A DNA stretch of 64,000 nt from an uncultured Propionimicrobium sp. (GCA_946221385.1 CAMIGX010000006.1:82562-146561); one strand, 5' to 3'. Positions 52,686-61,480 are shown, numbered from the stretch's first letter. A program made the numbers and translations. Notes: generated by a model not told the origin, from the sequence alone.

Positions 52686-53921
52686 ATGACTTTCATCGAC
52701 TTCATCCAGGCGTCCCCGACTTCGTATCACGCTGTGCAGGTGATCGCCGATCAGCTGCGCCAGGCCGGATTTGAAGAGCTCGACGAAGCAACGCCCTGGG
52801 AGGAAGTCGCCGGCAATCGCTTCGTGGTTCGCGAGGGCGCTTTGATCGCCTGGCGCACGCCCAGCAACGTCACTGAGAGCTCGGGCCTGCGCATCGTTGC
52901 AGCGCATTCTGATTCGCCAGCACTCAAATTGAAGCCGAGCTGGTCATTTGCGTGCGGGCCGTATTCGCTCGCTGACGCTGAGGTGTACGGCGGTCCAAGG
53001 CTGTCGACCTGGCTGGATCGGGAGCTCAAGGTGGCTGGTCGTGTCATCATGCGCGACCTCGAAGTGCGGCTGATCGAGACCGAGCCGATGCTCCGGATCT
53101 CTACCGTCGCACCCCACTTGACTAGGCATGATTCTGATCCAGAGCTGGATCGTCAGCAAGACCTCGCCGCGATCTTCGCTCTCGATGGGGACGCATCGAT
53201 CGCCGACGCGATCTGGCAGCAGGCCGGTTTCGACCCGTACGCCGTCTTGGCTAGCGACCTTTTCATGGTGCCCGCGCAGGCATCGGAGATCTTCGGTGCG
53301 AACGACGAATTTTTGGCGAGCTACCGGCTGGATAATCTTGCCTCCACCTATGAGGGCTTCCAGGCCCTGCTGGTTGCCCAGGAGTCTGCCGATGTGCAGG
53401 TGTTGGCCGTCTTCGATCACGAAGAGATCGGCTCTGGCACGTTGAGTGGGGCTCGGGGTCCCTTCTTAGAGGACGTGCTGCGTCGGCTTGGCGCTGGGCT
53501 GGGATTCGATCAGGACGGCTATCTGGCGTGGCTACGTCGGGGTTGGTGTTTGAGCTCGGACGTCGCGCACGCTGTGCATCCGACTCGTCCGCAGTTCTAT
53601 GAGCCGCATAATTTCCCGGTGCTAGGTCAAGGGCCAGTGCTCAAGGTGAACGCGAACGGCCGTTATGCCACCGATGGGCTAGGCGCTGCGGTCTGGGAGC
53701 GCGCTTGCCAACAGGCTGACGTCCCGCATCAGGTGTATCTCAACAATGGCAAGATCCCAGGCGGTTCGACGGTCGGCCCACTGAGCGCGACCCGGCTGGG
53801 CATTCGCACTTTTGACGTTGGCATCCCGATTCTGTCGATGCACTCGGCACGGGAAATGTGCGCGCTAGCCGATGATGAGGCGATGACCAGTGCAATGACG
53901 GCATTCCTTACCGCTAGCTAA
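52686..53921 (+). CDS. apeB: M18 family aminopeptidase
   Basis: A 411-residue aspartyl aminopeptidase-like enzyme with a dinuclear zinc site. Zinc-binding motifs are AHSDSPALKLKP (about residues 73-84), YRLDNLAS, VFDHEEIGSGT and the C-terminal MHSAREMCA. SYHAVQVIADQL near the N-terminus is family-typical. Cytosolic peptide turnover. The gene is followed immediately by repeat array C and a DUF4143 ATPase. Confidence 0.95.
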   Translation: MTFIDFIQASPTSYHAVQVIADQLRQAGFEELDEATPWEEVAGNRFVVREGALIAWRTPSNVTESSGLRIVAAHSDSPALKLKPSWSFACGPYSLADAEVYGGPRLSTWLDRELKVAGRVIMRDLEVRLIETEPMLRISTVAPHLTRHDSDPELDRQQDLAAIFALDGDASIADAIWQQAGFDPYAVLASDLFMVPAQASEIFGANDEFLASYRLDNLASTYEGFQALLVAQESADVQVLAVFDHEEIGSGTLSGARGPFLEDVLRRLGAGLGFDQDGYLAWLRRGWCLSSDVAHAVHPTRPQFYEPHNFPVLGQGPVLKVNANGRYATDGLGAAVWERACQQADVPHQVYLNNGKIPGGSTVGPLSATRLGIRTFDVGIPILSMHSAREMCALADDEAMTSAMTAFLTAS

Positions 53922-53931
53922 AGCGCGATAC

Positions 53932-54023
53932 TGCTATTTGCCTGATAGAAGTGCTGCTATTTGCCTGATAGAAGTGCTGCTATTTGCCTGATAGAAGTGC
54001 TGCGATTTGCCTGATTAGACGAA
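53932..54023. repeat. 23-bp tandem repeat array C (four units)
   Basis: Three identical 23-base units start at 53,932, 53,955 and 53,978, each containing TGCTATTTGCCTGATAGAAG. A fourth diverged unit starts at 54,001 with TGCGATTTGCCTGATTAG. The array begins 11 bases after the apeB stop and ends about 21 bases before the ATG of the following ATPase gene. It has the same unit length and copy number as array B but a different sequence. Confidence 0.95.
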
Positions 54024-54044
54024 ATCTTCGTTAGGCTGAGCGCC

Positions 54045-55313
54045 ATGTATGACAGGCGAATCATCGATAGTGAGCTCGATGAATTGTTCCCTTCCTTGCC
54101 TGCTATCGCGATCGACGGCCCGAAAGCGGTTGGTAAAACTACGACTGCTATGCAAAGAGCCACTTCGGTGCTCAATTTGGACCTCGAACACATCGAGAGT
54201 TTGGTGAAGGCTGCGCCACACTCAATCCTGCATCGTGCGCGTCCGCTGCTAATTGACGAATGGCAACGAGTGCCCGAAGTTTGGGACGTCGTTCGTCGAG
54301 CCGTGGATCAAGACTATTCCGGTGGCCAGTTTTTGTTGACTGGCAGCGCGACCCCTCCGGAGGGCGCCACGGCCCATTCCGGCGCAGGCCGCATCGCTCG
54401 ACTCCGGATGCGTCCATTGGCAGTGTGTGAGCGGGGACTGACTGAATCCACGGTGAGTTTCGCAACGCTGTTGAGTGGGGCTAGGCCAGATTTGAGCGGG
54501 GAGTGCTCGCTCACGCTTTCTGACTACGCTCGGGAGATCGCTTTGTCAGGGTTCCCAGGCATCAGATCTCTTAGCGGGCGAGCCCATCGTATTCAACTAG
54601 ATTCGTACCTTCGAGAAGTAGTGGACAGGGATGTGCTGGACTCAGCTCCAGCGGTTCGTAATCCAGAAGCATTGCTCAATTGGTTGCGCGCGTATGCGGC
54701 TGCGAGCTCGACTGCTACTAGCTATTCGCAGATTCTCGACGCTGCGACTCCGGGGGATTCTGACAAGCCAGCTAGATCAACCGTCGACGGGTATCGCGCC
54801 TTGTTGTCCGCTATGTGGTTGTTGGATCCTGTTCCCGCATGGCAGCCCACCGGCAACTGGCTTTCCAGATTGGGCAAGTCGCCCAAGCATCAGCTGGCGG
54901 ACCCCGCTTTGGCTGTCAGGTTGCTCGATCTCAGTTCCGACGACCTACTCGATGGCCGGGGCGATCTGACCGGGTCCCACCATCAAACGATGCTTGGTGC
55001 GCTATTTGAATCGCTGGTCACGTTGTCTGTTCGCGTAATCGCGCAAGCGGCCGAGGCATCGGTCTATCACCTGCGCACCAGGAATGGCGACCACGAGATT
55101 GACCTGATCGTCAGAGGTCCCGGCGGCAAGCTGCTGGCTATTGAAGTCAAACTCTCTGCAGCAATATCCGATTCCGATGTCAAACATCTCAACTGGCTAC
55201 AATCCCAGGTCGGGGAACGGCTGGCTGATGCGATAGTCATCAATACTGGCCCCGCGGCCTATCGCCGCAAAGATGGGGTCGGCGTCGTGCCGCTGGCCCT
55301 GCTTGGGCCATAG
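54045..55313 (+). CDS. AAA_14/DUF4143 ATPase, unit C
   Basis: A 422-residue homolog of the unit B protein. Walker A GPKAVGKTTTA is at about residues 25-35, Walker B-like RPLLIDEWQRVPEVWDVVRR follows, then FLLTGSATPP. The C-terminal DUF4143 domain ends with DHEIDLIVRGPGGKLLAIEV and a lysine, again a PD-(D/E)xK-like pattern. It has its own tandem repeat array upstream. It lies alone between apeB and ychF, with 22 bases to ychF. Sequence identity to unit B is modest, so they are old paralogs or independent arrivals. Confidence 0.85.
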   Translation: MYDRRIIDSELDELFPSLPAIAIDGPKAVGKTTTAMQRATSVLNLDLEHIESLVKAAPHSILHRARPLLIDEWQRVPEVWDVVRRAVDQDYSGGQFLLTGSATPPEGATAHSGAGRIARLRMRPLAVCERGLTESTVSFATLLSGARPDLSGECSLTLSDYAREIALSGFPGIRSLSGRAHRIQLDSYLREVVDRDVLDSAPAVRNPEALLNWLRAYAAASSTATSYSQILDAATPGDSDKPARSTVDGYRALLSAMWLLDPVPAWQPTGNWLSRLGKSPKHQLADPALAVRLLDLSSDDLLDGRGDLTGSHHQTMLGALFESLVTLSVRVIAQAAEASVYHLRTRNGDHEIDLIVRGPGGKLLAIEVKLSAAISDSDVKHLNWLQSQVGERLADAIVINTGPAAYRRKDGVGVVPLALLGP

Positions 55314-55335
55314 GTGGCCGCTAGACTCGTCTGCC

Positions 55336-56433
55336 GTGGCTCTCACTATCGGAATCGTCGGCTTGCCGAACGCTGGCAAGTCCACCTTGTTCAATGCCCT
55401 GACCCGCAATGACGTGCTCGCTGCGAACTACCCATTCGCGACCATTGAACCGAATGTCGGAGTCGTCGGCGTCCCAGACGATCGGCTGCCGGTCCTGGGC
55501 GAAATGTTCAAGTCAGAAAAGATCATTCCGGCGACGGTCAGCTTCGTTGACATCGCGGGCATTGTGCGGGGCGCGTCAAAGGGCGAAGGCATGGGCAATG
55601 CGTTCCTGGCGAACATCCGCGAGGCCGACGCGATTTGCCAGGTGACTAGGGTCTTTGAGGACGAGGACGTCACCCACGTCGACGGCAAAGTGAACCCGGG
55701 ATCCGACATCGACACGATCCGCACTGAGTTGATTTTGGCCGATATTCAGACGCTCGAGAAGGCGATGCCGCGGCTGGAGAAAGAGGCGCGCATCAAAAAG
55801 GAAGTCAAGCCGAAATATGAGGCCTGGCAGCAGGCCTACGACAAGCTCAGCGAGGGTGTGGGCGTCTTCCAGGCGGGCTTGGATTTGGAGCCGCTGCGCG
55901 AACTGTTTTTGCTGACCGCGAAGCCTTATATCTATGTCTTCAACATGGACCAAGACGAGCTTGCAGACGAGTCGCTGCAGGCTGAGTTGCGCGAGCTGGT
56001 CGCACCGGCTGAGGCGATTTTCTTGGACGCGAAGTTTGAGTCTGAGCTGGTCGAGATGGACGAGGACGAAGCTCGCGAGTTCTTGGCCGACGCTGGCGTC
56101 GAAGAGCCGGGCTTGGACAAGCTCGCGCGCGTGGGTTACGAAACCTTAGGCCTGCAAAGTTATCTCACCGCCGGCCCCAAGGAAGCCCGCGCCTGGACGA
56201 TCCGCAAGGGTTGGACGGCCCCACAGGCCGCTGGCGTCATTCACACCGATTTTGAGAAGGGTTTCATCAAGGCCCAGGTGATTAGTTTCGACGAGCTAGT
56301 CGCCGCGGGTTCGGAGCTGGCTGCGAAGAACGCCGGCAAGATGCGCCTTGAGGGCAAGGACTACGTCATGCAAGACGGTGACGTAGTCGAGTTCAGGACA
56401 GGACTTACGTCTGGATCAGGGAATAAGAGGTAG
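55336..56433 (+). CDS. ychF: Redox-regulated ATPase/GTPase YchF (OLA1) with element-derived C-terminus
   Basis: A 365-residue Obg-family ATPase. P-loop GLPNAGKSTLFNALTRND is near the N-terminus, with VDIAGIVRGASKGEGMGN as switch II and NMDQDE for base recognition. The C-terminal TGS domain starts around SYLTAGPKEARAWTIRKGW. GTG 55336 starts the conserved MALTIGIVG. Normal YchF proteins end VEFRFNV; here VEF is followed by RTGLTSGSGNKR and stop, because a mobile element has inserted at codon GTC 56,386. The displaced native end lies at 62,789-62,812. The protein is probably still functional. Confidence 0.95.
   Translation: MALTIGIVGLPNAGKSTLFNALTRNDVLAANYPFATIEPNVGVVGVPDDRLPVLGEMFKSEKIIPATVSFVDIAGIVRGASKGEGMGNAFLANIREADAICQVTRVFEDEDVTHVDGKVNPGSDIDTIRTELILADIQTLEKAMPRLEKEARIKKEVKPKYEAWQQAYDKLSEGVGVFQAGLDLEPLRELFLLTAKPYIYVFNMDQDELADESLQAELRELVAPAEAIFLDAKFESELVEMDEDEAREFLADAGVEEPGLDKLARVGYETLGLQSYLTAGPKEARAWTIRKGWTAPQAAGVIHTDFEKGFIKAQVISFDELVAAGSELAAKNAGKMRLEGKDYVMQDGDVVEFRTGLTSGSGNKR
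56386..56404. other. attL of the ychF element
   Basis: Core GTCGAGTT (56,386-56,393) from ychF followed by CA and the element arm GGACAGGAC (56,396-56,404). This arm is the exact reverse complement of GTCCTGTCC found next to the core at the right end. Confidence 0.88.
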
Positions 56434-56438
56434 TTGCG

Positions 56439-57665
56439 ATGCGCTACATCGACTCTGGTTCTCGACAAGCGCAGCAAGCGCTCGGTACTTGGCTGGGACA
56501 GGAGCTTTTAGGGCAGGTGCCGCCTGCGGAGCTCCGACTGCAGTCCGGATTCTTCGGCTCGGCGTCCCTCGGTTTCTTCGAAGTCGCCCTGTCGGCGCTC
56601 GAGGGTGCGGACGGGCACACGAGCATCCTCGTCGGGTCGAACGACGGTATGACGCCGAGGGCTGCGGTGGCTGACTTGATTGCACTTGCCGGGCGGCCGC
56701 GGCCCGGGCTCCGCCTCGGTGTCGTGAGCTTTCAGACCGGCCTGTTCCATCCGAAGGTCTACCACTTCTCGCGTCCCGACGGTTCGTCCACGGCCTATGT
56801 TGGTTCGGCGAACCTGACGCTCCCAGGGGTGAACTCATCGCATGTCGAGGCTGGCCTGATCCTCGACAGTCGTGCCGGGGACCCCCCTTCGCTGCTCGCA
56901 GAGATCGCTGATGCCATCGATGAGTGGTTCGTCAGTGAGCGTCCCGGGCTCTATGAGGTGTCGGTTGATGCAGACCTGGACCCCTTGGTACAGGCGAGGA
57001 TCCTTGATGTGCCCCCGCCTCCCAAACCACGGCGTGCCATCAGACCGGCGAAGCGATCCCCATCCTCAGGTACCCAGCCCGGCCAGGTGCTACGTGCCCT
57101 CTTGGCCGCCCCTCCCATAAGGGCGACGCTACCAAGCAGTTCAGCTCGGCCTGGCTCATACCTAGGCGGTGGAACGGCTGCCATGGTGGCGAACACTCCC
57201 GCCTCGCCGACCTCGCCATCGAACTCGACTCCGCCGTCCAAGGGCGCTGCGGTCAAGCACTGGGGAAAGAAGCTCTCGGACTCCGATGCCCAGCGAAAGA
57301 AAACGGGCAACCAGCGGGGAGCCATCACGCTCGTGCAGGGTGACTACCGCCACCAGATCGATCAGACCACCTACTTCCGTTCGGATCTATTTGGTGGTCA
57401 GACATGGGTGCCTGGCGTTGCCAGTACCGGCCAACCGCTGGAGAAGACGACGGTTCCCATGAAGGTCACCATCAACGGGGTCTTCCACGGGGTCATGGAC
57501 TTCCTCATCACGAACGGCAGGAGCCGGGAATCGGCGCAGAACAACTACACTGCCGAGCTTCACATCGAGCCGATCGGTCAGCTCATACGGCAAAGCAACA
57601 TCTCCGGCCAGCATCTCGACATCGCACTCGATGCCAACGGTGATTACTGGCTCACCATCTCCTGA
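56439..57665 (+). CDS. PLD-family restriction-type nuclease
   Basis: A 408-residue protein. The N-terminal 170 residues contain one phospholipase D HKD-like motif: H104-P-K106 with VYHF, then VGSANLTLPG at 121-130. This is the arrangement of PLD restriction nucleases such as BfiI and NgoFVII, which dimerize to form one active site. A low-complexity P/S linker (about 200-285) leads to a C-terminal domain that could be a B3-like DNA reader. ATG 56439 lies 5 bases after the new ychF stop, with AAGAGG as ribosome site, so it is read with ychF. The convergent methyltransferase ends one base away. Confidence 0.75.
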   Translation: MRYIDSGSRQAQQALGTWLGQELLGQVPPAELRLQSGFFGSASLGFFEVALSALEGADGHTSILVGSNDGMTPRAAVADLIALAGRPRPGLRLGVVSFQTGLFHPKVYHFSRPDGSSTAYVGSANLTLPGVNSSHVEAGLILDSRAGDPPSLLAEIADAIDEWFVSERPGLYEVSVDADLDPLVQARILDVPPPPKPRRAIRPAKRSPSSGTQPGQVLRALLAAPPIRATLPSSSARPGSYLGGGTAAMVANTPASPTSPSNSTPPSKGAAVKHWGKKLSDSDAQRKKTGNQRGAITLVQGDYRHQIDQTTYFRSDLFGGQTWVPGVASTGQPLEKTTVPMKVTINGVFHGVMDFLITNGRSRESAQNNYTAELHIEPIGQLIRQSNISGQHLDIALDANGDYWLTIS

Positions 57666-59255
57666 TCAATCCTGCTTCTTCTTGGCGCGACTGGTGCGTC
57701 GGTCCCTCAGCGTCGTCCAGACCGATCGGGCTAGCAAGACTACTTCGGTGGTGAAGCCCAATCCATCCACCAGCAGCGCCTGATCGACCAGATCGAGAGC
57801 CTCGTCGATCTTCCTTTCGCGCACTAGCCGATCGACCCGCTCGATCAGCTCATCGCTGACCATGGCGGGGTCCGGGAGGCGCAGCTCCTCAGCCTCGCTG
57901 GGCTCGAGCTCAAGGATGCCGCCCCCGTAGCTGCGACCGGCGATCTCGCTGAGTGCGAAGGTGGCAGAATTGAAGAAGGCCGTGGCTAACTTCTTCGCGT
58001 CGACGCCTTCGGTCACGCGCATACGGTGGACGGTGTCTGTGCTTGTGGCGCTCGTCTCGTTGGCGATGACCCGAGGGTGGGTATGGATCTGTCGCAGCAT
58101 GAATGCGTCTGCCTGCCAGATGGAGGGGACTACCCACCAGTCCTTACGGATGCGGCACTTGTAGCCCTCATGCACGCCCTCTGCCTCGCCTAGGAGCACA
58201 TACTCCCGCAGCCCCTTGTGAGCGTGAATGCTCACCCCACGGGCGTCCAGCAGCTCGGTGCGATGTGTGGAAGCAGCGTGATCCCGCTCGGTGTAGATGG
58301 TCCCGCCGAGCTGAGCCGAGCGGGATACGAGCGGGATCGTCAGATCGCTGACCTGGTTGTCTTCCGCCCCTGCCGAAGACATCACGAAGAACGAGTTGCG
58401 GCCGGTGACGACACCGACATCCACGGACGCGAAGTGCTCCAGCGGTGACAGGCGCTCGTCCTGTCGCAGTGCGCGGATCTCGTCGATCTGTGCGGGGGAG
58501 AGGTGGTACTTCGTCCACTTCTCGCGCTCGTGCAACGGCGCACGAACTTCTGCGGTGCCGATCTCGAGTCCTACCAACGCGGCCGCATCATCGACCTCGA
58601 GGACCTGCATGCGCGCGGGCCCCTCGCCAACGGTAGCTAGCAGGAGCACCACCTCCTGCAGGATGCCCGGGAACACCAGTCGCTTGAAGGCGACCACGCT
58701 GATCTCCGCGCAGTGATCGATGAGGAACTGTCGCAGCTGAGCCGCATACCCGACCTGCATAAGCTCGGCCGGCAGAACCAGACCGACGCGTCCTCCCGCA
58801 CGGCAGGCCAGCACCGAAGCGACGACGAACGGGACCCATGCGTTCGTGAGCTTGCTGGGTCGCATCCCCGCCGAACGCATGAGATCGAGGGCGATCGAGC
58901 GCTCTGGCTCCGTCCAGTTCCCGAACCGGATGTAGGGCGGGTTTCCAGCAACGCCGTCGTACTGGCCGTGTCGCGAAGGTGTGAACCAGGTGAAGAAGTC
59001 TCCGACCTCGACATGTGCCCCGGTGCGCGACAGGGCTATGGCAGCTTCTTCGGGGAAGAGTTCGATGCCTTGCGCGGCGGGCGACAGCCGAAACAGATGC
59101 TCGAGGATGTTGCCGTCGCCGCATGACGGTTCCAGTAGGCGAGGTCCCGCCTGAGCGACCCAGCTTGCTACGAACTCTGCCAAGGGCGCGGGAGTGTAGT
59201 ATCCGCCGCGTAGCTTGTCGTCAGTTGGTGCCGCCTTCGACACAAAGAGGGTCAT
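57666..59255 (-). CDS. Adenine-specific DNA methyltransferase (N6, Eco57I/TaqI-like)
   Basis: A 529-residue gamma-type amino-methyltransferase. SAM motif LEPSCGDGN is at residues 41-49 and catalytic motif NPPY at 105-108. The C-terminal half (from about residue 280) looks like a target-recognition domain and ends in a Lys/Arg-rich tail. The frame is open to 59339, but ATG 59255 begins the conserved TDDKLRGGYYTPAPLAEF. It is tail-to-tail with the PLD nuclease, suggesting a restriction-modification pair. The promoter is divergent from the recombinase gene. Confidence 0.88.
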   Translation of the reverse strand: MTLFVSKAAPTDDKLRGGYYTPAPLAEFVASWVAQAGPRLLEPSCGDGNILEHLFRLSPAAQGIELFPEEAAIALSRTGAHVEVGDFFTWFTPSRHGQYDGVAGNPPYIRFGNWTEPERSIALDLMRSAGMRPSKLTNAWVPFVVASVLACRAGGRVGLVLPAELMQVGYAAQLRQFLIDHCAEISVVAFKRLVFPGILQEVVLLLATVGEGPARMQVLEVDDAAALVGLEIGTAEVRAPLHEREKWTKYHLSPAQIDEIRALRQDERLSPLEHFASVDVGVVTGRNSFFVMSSAGAEDNQVSDLTIPLVSRSAQLGGTIYTERDHAASTHRTELLDARGVSIHAHKGLREYVLLGEAEGVHEGYKCRIRKDWWVVPSIWQADAFMLRQIHTHPRVIANETSATSTDTVHRMRVTEGVDAKKLATAFFNSATFALSEIAGRSYGGGILELEPSEAEELRLPDPAMVSDELIERVDRLVRERKIDEALDLVDQALLVDGLGFTTEVVLLARSVWTTLRDRRTSRAKKKQD

Positions 59256-59407
59256 GGTTCCGCCTGTCTCCACTGCTTTGTCCGTGAGAGGTGAGCGATG
59301 CTCGTCCTCGTAACCCAGGCTAGGACTTCCCACTGACAATAACTGAGATGTAAGAGTAACGGACGTTTGATTCTGAACGCATCTTACATCTGCGTTAAAG
59401 TGGGGCC
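59256..59407. promoter_or_regulatory. Divergent promoter with 10-bp inverted repeat
   Basis: 152 bases between the methyltransferase and recombinase starts. AGATGTAAGA (59,346-59,355) and TCTTACATCT (59,382-59,391) are perfect inverted arms 26 bases apart in an A/T-rich stretch just before the recombinase ATG. This is a likely operator or DNA loop site that controls one or both genes. Confidence 0.65.
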
Positions 59408-60931
59408 ATGGTTGGGGAGAGCAGGAAGGCTGCCATCTACCTCCGCATCAGCCAGGACCACGAGATGGACGGCCTGGCCATCGACCGTCAACGCGAGCAG
59501 TGCGAGGCGTTGGCTCAGATTCGGCAGTGGGAAGTGGTCGAGACCTACGTCGACCAGTCGAAGTCGGCTACCGACCGGACCAAGTCGCGCCCCGAGTACG
59601 ACCGCATGGTCGCCGATTATAATGCTGGTCGGTTCACCGCGATCATCTGCCACGACCTCGACAGGCTCACTCGCCAGCCCCATCAGCTTGAGGACTGGAT
59701 CGACGCGGCCGAATTCAAGGGGCTTGCGCTCGTCACCGCCAACGGTGACGCCGACCTGACCACCGACGGTGGGCGCATGTACGCCCGCATCAAGGCTGCC
59801 GTCGCCCGAGCGGAGATGGATCGCAAGGGTGCGCGTCAGTCGGCAGCTCAGCTGCAACGCGCCAAGCAAGGGCGTGCCCCCAAGGGCATGCGGCCTCTCG
59901 GGTATGCGACCAATGGTGACGTGATTCCTGACGAGGCGGAGGCCGTCCGAGCCATCTACGCTCTGTTCACGCGGCCCGCCCACCCGGAGTCTCTCCGCTC
60001 ACTTGCGCGGGCGCTCAGCGGCACGCAGGGGATCGAAGGGATCTCGCCCCGGCCCAAGCACTCCCACGTGGTGTCCTCCGAGCGGGCCGAGCGACGGCTC
60101 GCCGAGGGCAAGGAGCCCCGTCCGATCGAACCTGACGGTCCGTGGAGCCCCTCGACTGTGCTAGGCATCTTGCGGAACCCGAGGTATGCGTGCATGAGCA
60201 CCTACACGCCGAAGACCGCACAGGCCGACGGTGGCCGTCGTCGCTCCTGGCGTGCACAGATCCTCCGTGATGAGGCCGGTGAGCCCATTCGCGGGCAGTG
60301 GGAGGCCATCGTGGACGACGAGACGTGGTGGTGCGCTCAAGAGATTCTTGACAACACTGAGCGAGTGACCAAGACGTCGGGCTCGACCAACCGCAAGCAC
60401 CTGGGCTCGGGCCTGTACCGCTGTACTGTGTGTGGCGGCAAGGTGACGGGAGCACCACGCGGATACCGCTGCGCGGGGCATGTGATGCGAACGGGTAGCC
60501 ACATCGACGAGTTCGTCACCGAGGTCATCGCTGGTCGGCTCGGTCAGCCGGACGCTCTCGCCAAGCACAAGACGACTGGCGAGGCTCCAGCGACTTCAGG
60601 GGTCACTGCCGCCATCGCAGAGCAGCGCGGTCGTATCCTGCGCGCCCAGCGTGACTACGACGCGGAAGTGATCGAGGGCCGCGACCTCAAGCGCATTCGC
60701 GAAGCGGCGGAGGCTCGCATCGCGGAGCTTGAGGCTGAGCGCCTACTGCGAGGTCGGGGCGGGGCGCTGGCCCCGATCTTGGGAACTGAGGACCCGGCGA
60801 CGGCATTCCGCGAAGCACCTCTCGAGGTCCAGCGGCAGGTCATCGACGCGCTCGCCACTGTGATCCTGCACGCGCAGCCGCGAGGGCGGCGGGGCTTCGA
60901 TCCCGCCAGTGTGACAGTGGAGTGGCGCTGA
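59408..60931 (+). CDS. Large serine recombinase (integrase of the ychF element)
   Basis: A 507-residue recombinase. The N-terminal resolvase domain (AAIYLRISQDHEMDGLAIDR) has the nucleophile Ser15 and later arginines in HDLDRLTR. The recombinase domain starts about residue 165 (GMRPLGYATNGDVIPDEAEA). A zinc ribbon (CTVCGGKVTG plus GYRCAGH) lies near residue 340, with a coiled coil after it (IREAAEARIAELEAERLL). This family integrates between attP and attB without host factors. The att sites found at both ends fit its known mode of action. No clear excision directionality factor is recognised nearby. Confidence 0.93.
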   Translation: MVGESRKAAIYLRISQDHEMDGLAIDRQREQCEALAQIRQWEVVETYVDQSKSATDRTKSRPEYDRMVADYNAGRFTAIICHDLDRLTRQPHQLEDWIDAAEFKGLALVTANGDADLTTDGGRMYARIKAAVARAEMDRKGARQSAAQLQRAKQGRAPKGMRPLGYATNGDVIPDEAEAVRAIYALFTRPAHPESLRSLARALSGTQGIEGISPRPKHSHVVSSERAERRLAEGKEPRPIEPDGPWSPSTVLGILRNPRYACMSTYTPKTAQADGGRRRSWRAQILRDEAGEPIRGQWEAIVDDETWWCAQEILDNTERVTKTSGSTNRKHLGSGLYRCTVCGGKVTGAPRGYRCAGHVMRTGSHIDEFVTEVIAGRLGQPDALAKHKTTGEAPATSGVTAAIAEQRGRILRAQRDYDAEVIEGRDLKRIREAAEARIAELEAERLLRGRGGALAPILGTEDPATAFREAPLEVQRQVIDALATVILHAQPRGRRGFDPASVTVEWR

Positions 60932-60937
60932 AAGTAG

Positions 60938-60970
60938 AAAGGACCCACGCCTGACAGGCGTGGGTCCTTT
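60938..60970. terminator. Terminator after the recombinase
   Basis: AAAGGACCCACGCC and GGCGTGGGTCCTTT form a perfect long stem around TGACA, ending in TTT. It also faces the end of the DUF2188 gene and can act in both directions. Confidence 0.9.
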
Positions 60971-61054
60971 CCTATGATGGGCTATCGGCGGGCGTAGGAC
61001 ATGTCCCAGCAATCCGCGAGTGGCTCCTCGGTACTAGGGATACCGAGGGGCTTC

Positions 61055-61282
61055 TCATCCCCTGGGCGGGTGAGGATCACCCCCGTAGGAGTTCGAGCCG
61101 CCAATCTGGCCATCCTTGTTATGGATGACGTGCTCGGTGCCGCGGCGCATCGCGGTCGCGCGACCGGCTGCTTGGGCCTCGGCCTTGGTGTTGAACACCT
61201 TTGGGACGCGTGACGCGCCCTCGGATTTGTTGCCCCAGCCACCGCCAGGCAGCGGGACGGTGTGCACTCGGTTCTTAGCCAT
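61055..61282 (-). CDS. DUF2188-like small protein
   Basis: A 75-residue protein (MAKNRVHTVPLPGGGWGNKS, then KVFNTKAEAQAAGRATAMRR and HVIHNKDGQIGGSNSYGGDP) of the DUF2188 type, short beta-rich proteins that are common on mobile elements and of unknown function. A G-rich ribosome site (AGAGGGGGTGA) precedes ATG 61282, which I prefer over longer upstream frames. Confidence 0.75.
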   Translation of the reverse strand: MAKNRVHTVPLPGGGWGNKSEGASRVPKVFNTKAEAQAAGRATAMRRGTEHVIHNKDGQIGGSNSYGGDPHPPRG

Positions 61283-61480
61283 GGATTTCACCCCCTCTCC
61301 AACTGGCTGTGAGGTATCCCCAATGCGGACCAGTCTATCGAACATGTGTGCTAACCGGCTCGAAGCGCCGCAACGCGGCGCCGGGCGTTCTCGCGAGAGC
61401 GGGAGCCCGGCGTAAGCGCTGATTCGCCGAGCACGGCCGGTCGGGCCCGTTCTCATCCAGACTGCTTGGAGGAGAACACC

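Noticed and set aside
53932..54023. Array C as a CRISPR or coding repeat
   Set aside because: There are no spacers, and a 23-base period cannot keep a reading frame; the gene starts after the array.
60938..60970. Hairpin after the recombinase as the right end (att) of the element
   Set aside because: It is a typical terminator, and the ychF end is found further right at 62,789, with matching arms.
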